Assembly: GCF_014649695.1 (NCBI RefSeq)
Contig: NZ_BMTN01000006.1
Span: 305,049 to 369,048 of the forward strand
DNA length: 64,000 nt
Reading direction: 5' to 3'
Origin: Streptomyces kurssanovii
Lineage (GTDB): Bacteria > Actinomycetota > Actinomycetes > Streptomycetales > Streptomycetaceae
Positions 61,476-64,000 of this stretch are shown here, piece by piece. The notes below the pieces were generated by a model that saw only the letters and a list, made by a program, of their open reading frames with translations, made no database searches and had not been told where the DNA came from. The stretch's first letter is position 1. The number at the start of each line of letters is the position of its first letter. The position numbers and the translations under genes were made by a program.

Positions 61476-62195
61476 TCAGCCGAGCGCGGCGAACGCCTCC
61501 ACCGCGCGGGTCTTGCCGGTGACGACGATGACGTCGCCGGTCTCGACGACCGTCTCCGCGGTGGCGTACGTGAAGTCCTGGCCAGGCCGTTTGATGCCGA
61601 CCACCGTCACGCCGTACTTGGAGCGGACGGCGCTCTCGCCGAGCGGGACGCCGGTGGCGAGGTCCGGTGCGACGGTCTTCGCCAGGGCGTAGTCGTCGTC
61701 GAACTGGATGAAGTCGAGCATCCGGCCGGTCACCAGGTGCGCCACCCGCTCCCCCATGTCGTGCTCGGGCAGCACGACATGGTGGGCCCCGAGCCGTTCC
61801 AGGATCTGGCCGTGCTGGCGGCTGATGGCCTTGGCCCAGATGTTGGGCACCCCCGCGTCGAGCAGGTTGGAGGTGATCAGGATGCTCGCCTCGACGTCGG
61901 TCCCGATGCCGACGACCGCGCTGGTGAACTCGTGCACGCCGAGCTGCTCGAGCACTTCGGGGTCGGTGCAGTCGGCGACGGCGGAGTGCGTGAGCGCGTC
62001 GCTGTGGCGCTGGACGAGCATGGTGTCGGTGTCGATGCCGAGAACGTCCCAGCCGCGCCGGGTCAGTTCGTGCGCCAGGGAGCTGCCGAACCGGCCCAGC
62101 CCGATCACGGCGACCCGCTGGTCGCTCAGTGCGGGGCGGCGGTCGGCGTGCCCCTTGCGGCTGCGACGGCGAAGGGGGTTCAGGTACTTACCCAA
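61476..62195 (-). CDS. TrkA/KtrA-type potassium channel regulator
   Basis: 239 residues. RCK-N Rossmann domain RVAVIGLGRFGSSLAHELTR, VLGIDTDTMLVQRHSD, AVVGIGTDVEASILITSNLL; then RCK-C GVTVVGIKRPGQDFTYATAE. Binds nucleotides (NAD(H), ATP or ADP) and gates the TrkH-type partner encoded just upstream; the genes overlap by 8 bp. Confidence 0.92.
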   Translation of the reverse strand: MGKYLNPLRRRSRKGHADRRPALSDQRVAVIGLGRFGSSLAHELTRRGWDVLGIDTDTMLVQRHSDALTHSAVADCTDPEVLEQLGVHEFTSAVVGIGTDVEASILITSNLLDAGVPNIWAKAISRQHGQILERLGAHHVVLPEHDMGERVAHLVTGRMLDFIQFDDDYALAKTVAPDLATGVPLGESAVRSKYGVTVVGIKRPGQDFTYATAETVVETGDVIVVTGKTRAVEAFAALG

Positions 62196-63597
62196 TGACA
62201 GGTCGCTCCTCGGGTAGCTGGTAACGGCGGGTCCGCTCGCGCAGGGCCAGTGCCGACACCAGGGTGACCGGCCCCAGCCGGCCGACGAACATGAGCAGGG
62301 CGACCACGAGTTGTCCGGAGACGGGAAGGTCCGCCGTGATCCCGGTGGACAGCCCGACGGTCCCGAAAGCGGACACCACCTCGAACAGCACGGCCTCGAC
62401 GGGCGCCTCGACGAGGCTGAGCAGGGTGAGCGCGGCCGCCATCACCAGCCCCACGCCGAGCAGCGCCACGGTCAGCGCCTGGCGCAGGACGTGCGGCGCC
62501 AGCCGCCGCCCGAGGATCCCGGAGCTGGGCTCGCCCCGCACTTCGGCCAGGATCGCGACACCCAGCACGGCGAACGTGGTGACCTTGATGCCGCCCGCCG
62601 TGCCCGCGCTGCCGCCTCCGATGAACATCAGCGCGCAGGTCATCAGCAGCGTGGAGGCCTCCATCGCACCGATGTCGAGGGTGTTGAAGCCTGCGGAGCG
62701 GGTCATGGCGGAGTGGAAGAAGCCGTTCAGAAGCTTCTCGTCCCAGTCGAAGGAGCCGAGTGTGTGCGGGTTGGCCCACTCGAGCAGGCAGGTCAGCACC
62801 GTCCCTGTCAACAGCAGGACGGCCGTGGTCATCAGCGTCAGCCGGGTGTGCAGCGACCAGCCACGGCGTCCCGTCCTGCGGCGCCGCTCACGGTGGCGGA
62901 GCAGTTCCAGCAGCACGGGGAAGCCGATGCCGCCGAGGATGACGGCCGCCGCGATCGGAAGGGTCACCCACGGGTCCTCCGCGTAGCGGGTGAGGCTGTC
63001 GGCGTGGAGGCTGAAGCCCCCGTTGTTGAAGGCGGCCACCGCGTGGAAGAAGCCGAGGTGCACCGCGTCGCCGACGGACTCGCCGTACCCGAAACCGAAG
63101 CGCAGGGCGAGTACGGCGCCGACCGCCAGCTCGACGGCGGCGGTGGTGCCCGCGACGCCGATCAGCACACGGCGCACGTCCCCGATGCCGAGGCTCTTGG
63201 TCTCCGCCTGGGCCGTCAGCTGCATGCGGAGGCGCAGCTTCCCGGAGACCAGCAGCGCCAGCAGGGAGGCCATCGTCATGATGCCGAAGCCGCCGACCTG
63301 GATCAGGGCGAGGATGACTCCCTCACCGAATCCGCTCCAGTAGGTGCCGGTGTCGACCACCGCGAGCCCGGTGACGCACACGGCCGCGGTCGCCGTGAAG
63401 ACGGACGTCACGAACCCGGTGGCGCCGCTCTGCTCCGAGGACAGCGGCAGTGACAGGAGCGCCGTCCCGAGCAGGATCACCCCCGCGAACGCCGCGACGA
63501 CCGTGCGGGCGGGATGGACGGTCGACAGCGAGTGCCACAACCGTGTCGCCCGTCCTGCCACGGCGGTCACCCTTTCGCGCGTCCCTGCCACGCTCAT
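62188..63597 (-). CDS. TrkH/KtrB-type potassium uptake protein
   Basis: 469 residues, about 8-10 membrane helices with pore-loop Gly motifs: VFTATAAVCVTGLAVVDTGT (VCVTGL filter), ILALIQVGGFGIMTMASLLA, HAVAAFNNGGFSLHADS (FNNGGF), AMTRSAGFNTLDIGAMEAST (RSAGFN), VVSAFGTVGLSTGITADLPV (GTVGLS). Moves K+ (with Na+ or H+) across the cytoplasmic membrane with the TrkA-like partner. Confidence 0.92.
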   Translation of the reverse strand: MSVAGTRERVTAVAGRATRLWHSLSTVHPARTVVAAFAGVILLGTALLSLPLSSEQSGATGFVTSVFTATAAVCVTGLAVVDTGTYWSGFGEGVILALIQVGGFGIMTMASLLALLVSGKLRLRMQLTAQAETKSLGIGDVRRVLIGVAGTTAAVELAVGAVLALRFGFGYGESVGDAVHLGFFHAVAAFNNGGFSLHADSLTRYAEDPWVTLPIAAAVILGGIGFPVLLELLRHRERRRRTGRRGWSLHTRLTLMTTAVLLLTGTVLTCLLEWANPHTLGSFDWDEKLLNGFFHSAMTRSAGFNTLDIGAMEASTLLMTCALMFIGGGSAGTAGGIKVTTFAVLGVAILAEVRGEPSSGILGRRLAPHVLRQALTVALLGVGLVMAAALTLLSLVEAPVEAVLFEVVSAFGTVGLSTGITADLPVSGQLVVALLMFVGRLGPVTLVSALALRERTRRYQLPEERPVIG

Positions 63598-63749
63598 GCT
63601 CCGCGCGCTGCGGCCGGTTGCGCGGCACGCCGGGCCGGTCGCCCGGCGGCGGTCACCCTACCCGCGGCGGGAGGCTCGGTACGTGAGCGTCCGGGCGCCC
63701 CGGCGAGCCGTGCCCCGTATGCCGGAGGGGCGCCGGTGCGGGGTACGGG

Positions 63750-63794
63750 CAAGGGCCCGTACGCACCGCATGCACGGTGTTGTACGGGCCCTTG
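63750..63794 (-). terminator. Hairpin after the symporter gene
   Basis: CAAGGGCCCGTAC pairs with GTACGGGCCCTTG; an inner CACCG/CGGTG pair extends it. Confidence 0.85.
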
Positions 63795-63840
63795 GCCGGC
63801 CCCGTTCCCGCGCGGGCGGGAGCGGTGCGATGACGCGCGG

Positions 63841-64000
63841 TCAGACGGATGCCTTCACGGACTCCGCCTCGTCGCCGTCCTCCGAGATCTCGCCGGCCTT
63901 GCGGGCCCGGACGAACTCCAGGAAGGAGTTGAGCTCCCGCTTGACGACCGGCGCCAGCAGGTAGAGGCCGATGATGTTGATGACGGCGAGCATGAACAGC
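63841..64000 (-). CDS. Alanine/glycine:cation symporter, C-terminal part (start off window)
   Basis: Last 52 residues only: LFMLAVINIIGLYLLAPVVK then RELNSFLEFVRARKAGEISE and an acidic end. The INIIGLYLLAPVVKRE helix and tail are those of actinobacterial AGCS family symporters, which import Ala or Gly with Na+ or H+. The rest lies beyond the window. Confidence 0.75.
   Translation of the reverse strand, partial: LFMLAVINIIGLYLLAPVVKRELNSFLEFVRARKAGEISEDGDEAESVKASV

Overview
The window looks like a piece of the conserved core of a Streptomyces chromosome. It is very GC-rich, has frequent GTG starts, and carries typical Streptomyces gene groups: the dnaK-grpE-dnaJ-hspR operon and clpB with HAIR (HspR-binding) inverted repeats, class II fbaA, pyrE, dcd, an EtfD-like membrane Fe-S protein and a Trk-type potassium system. 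An accessory stretch and a biosynthetic gene cluster interrupt this core.

Layout. 1-5.2 kb: truncated sensor kinase, NmrA-like oxidoreductase, and a tryptophan-to-anthranilate operon (kynA, kynU, formamidase-like hydrolase). 5.3-16.3 kb: secreted DUF3152 protein, DUF3151, a DHA2-type MFS exporter, MalY-type lyase/aminotransferase, fbaA, a palindrome containing a parS 14-mer, pyrE, aldose epimerase, SRPBCC membrane protein, spermidine synthase-like membrane protein, DUF2617 and a Ser/Gly/Cys-rich miniprotein. 16.5-28.5 kb: aminotransferase, YbjN protein, clpB, F420/PPOX protein, a secreted repeat peptide + degenerate Rieske-like protein + LuxR module, the dnaK operon, and a sugar transferase. 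28.6-35.1 kb: EtfD-like protein, FG-GAP lipoprotein, Yip1 protein, phosphoribosyltransferase, dcd, zinc-ribbon protein and tRNA-Gly(CCC).

About 35.1-47.3 kb is an accessory region that starts at the tRNA-Gly. It has a 35-bp duplication of the tRNA 3' end (att-like), two tyrosine-integrase remnants, an Imm10 immunity gene plus a 102-bp exact partial copy of it, a YwqG/DUF1963-like protein, a frameshifted gene, an FG-GAP secreted protein, an MFS transporter and several small hypotheticals.

48.2-60.2 kb (minus strand) holds the most interesting system: an apparently polycistronic operon, mostly joined by ATGA/GTGA/TGATG overlaps, of LysW (amino-group carrier protein), LysX ligase, a truncated DegT-like protein, a DegT aminotransferase, LysY reductase, a LysZ-LysK kinase/deacylase fusion, a two-subunit transketolase, an ATP-grasp ligase, an amidohydrolase and an MFS exporter. 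The enzyme set fits carrier-protein-tethered assembly of a non-proteinogenic amino acid from glutamate (phosphorylation, reduction to semialdehyde, C2 transfer, transamination, release), as known for AmCP-dependent secondary metabolism (vazabitide A type). Here there is no NRPS or PKS in the window; an ATP-grasp ligase is the likely peptide-forming step. At its head lie a 50-residue secreted peptide gene and a divergent LuxR regulator that is a clear paralogue of the LuxR at 22.4 kb, which also faces a secreted peptide gene. These may be two copies of an undescribed peptide/LuxR regulatory module. The window ends with trkA/trkH-like genes and the C-terminus of an alanine/glycine:cation symporter.
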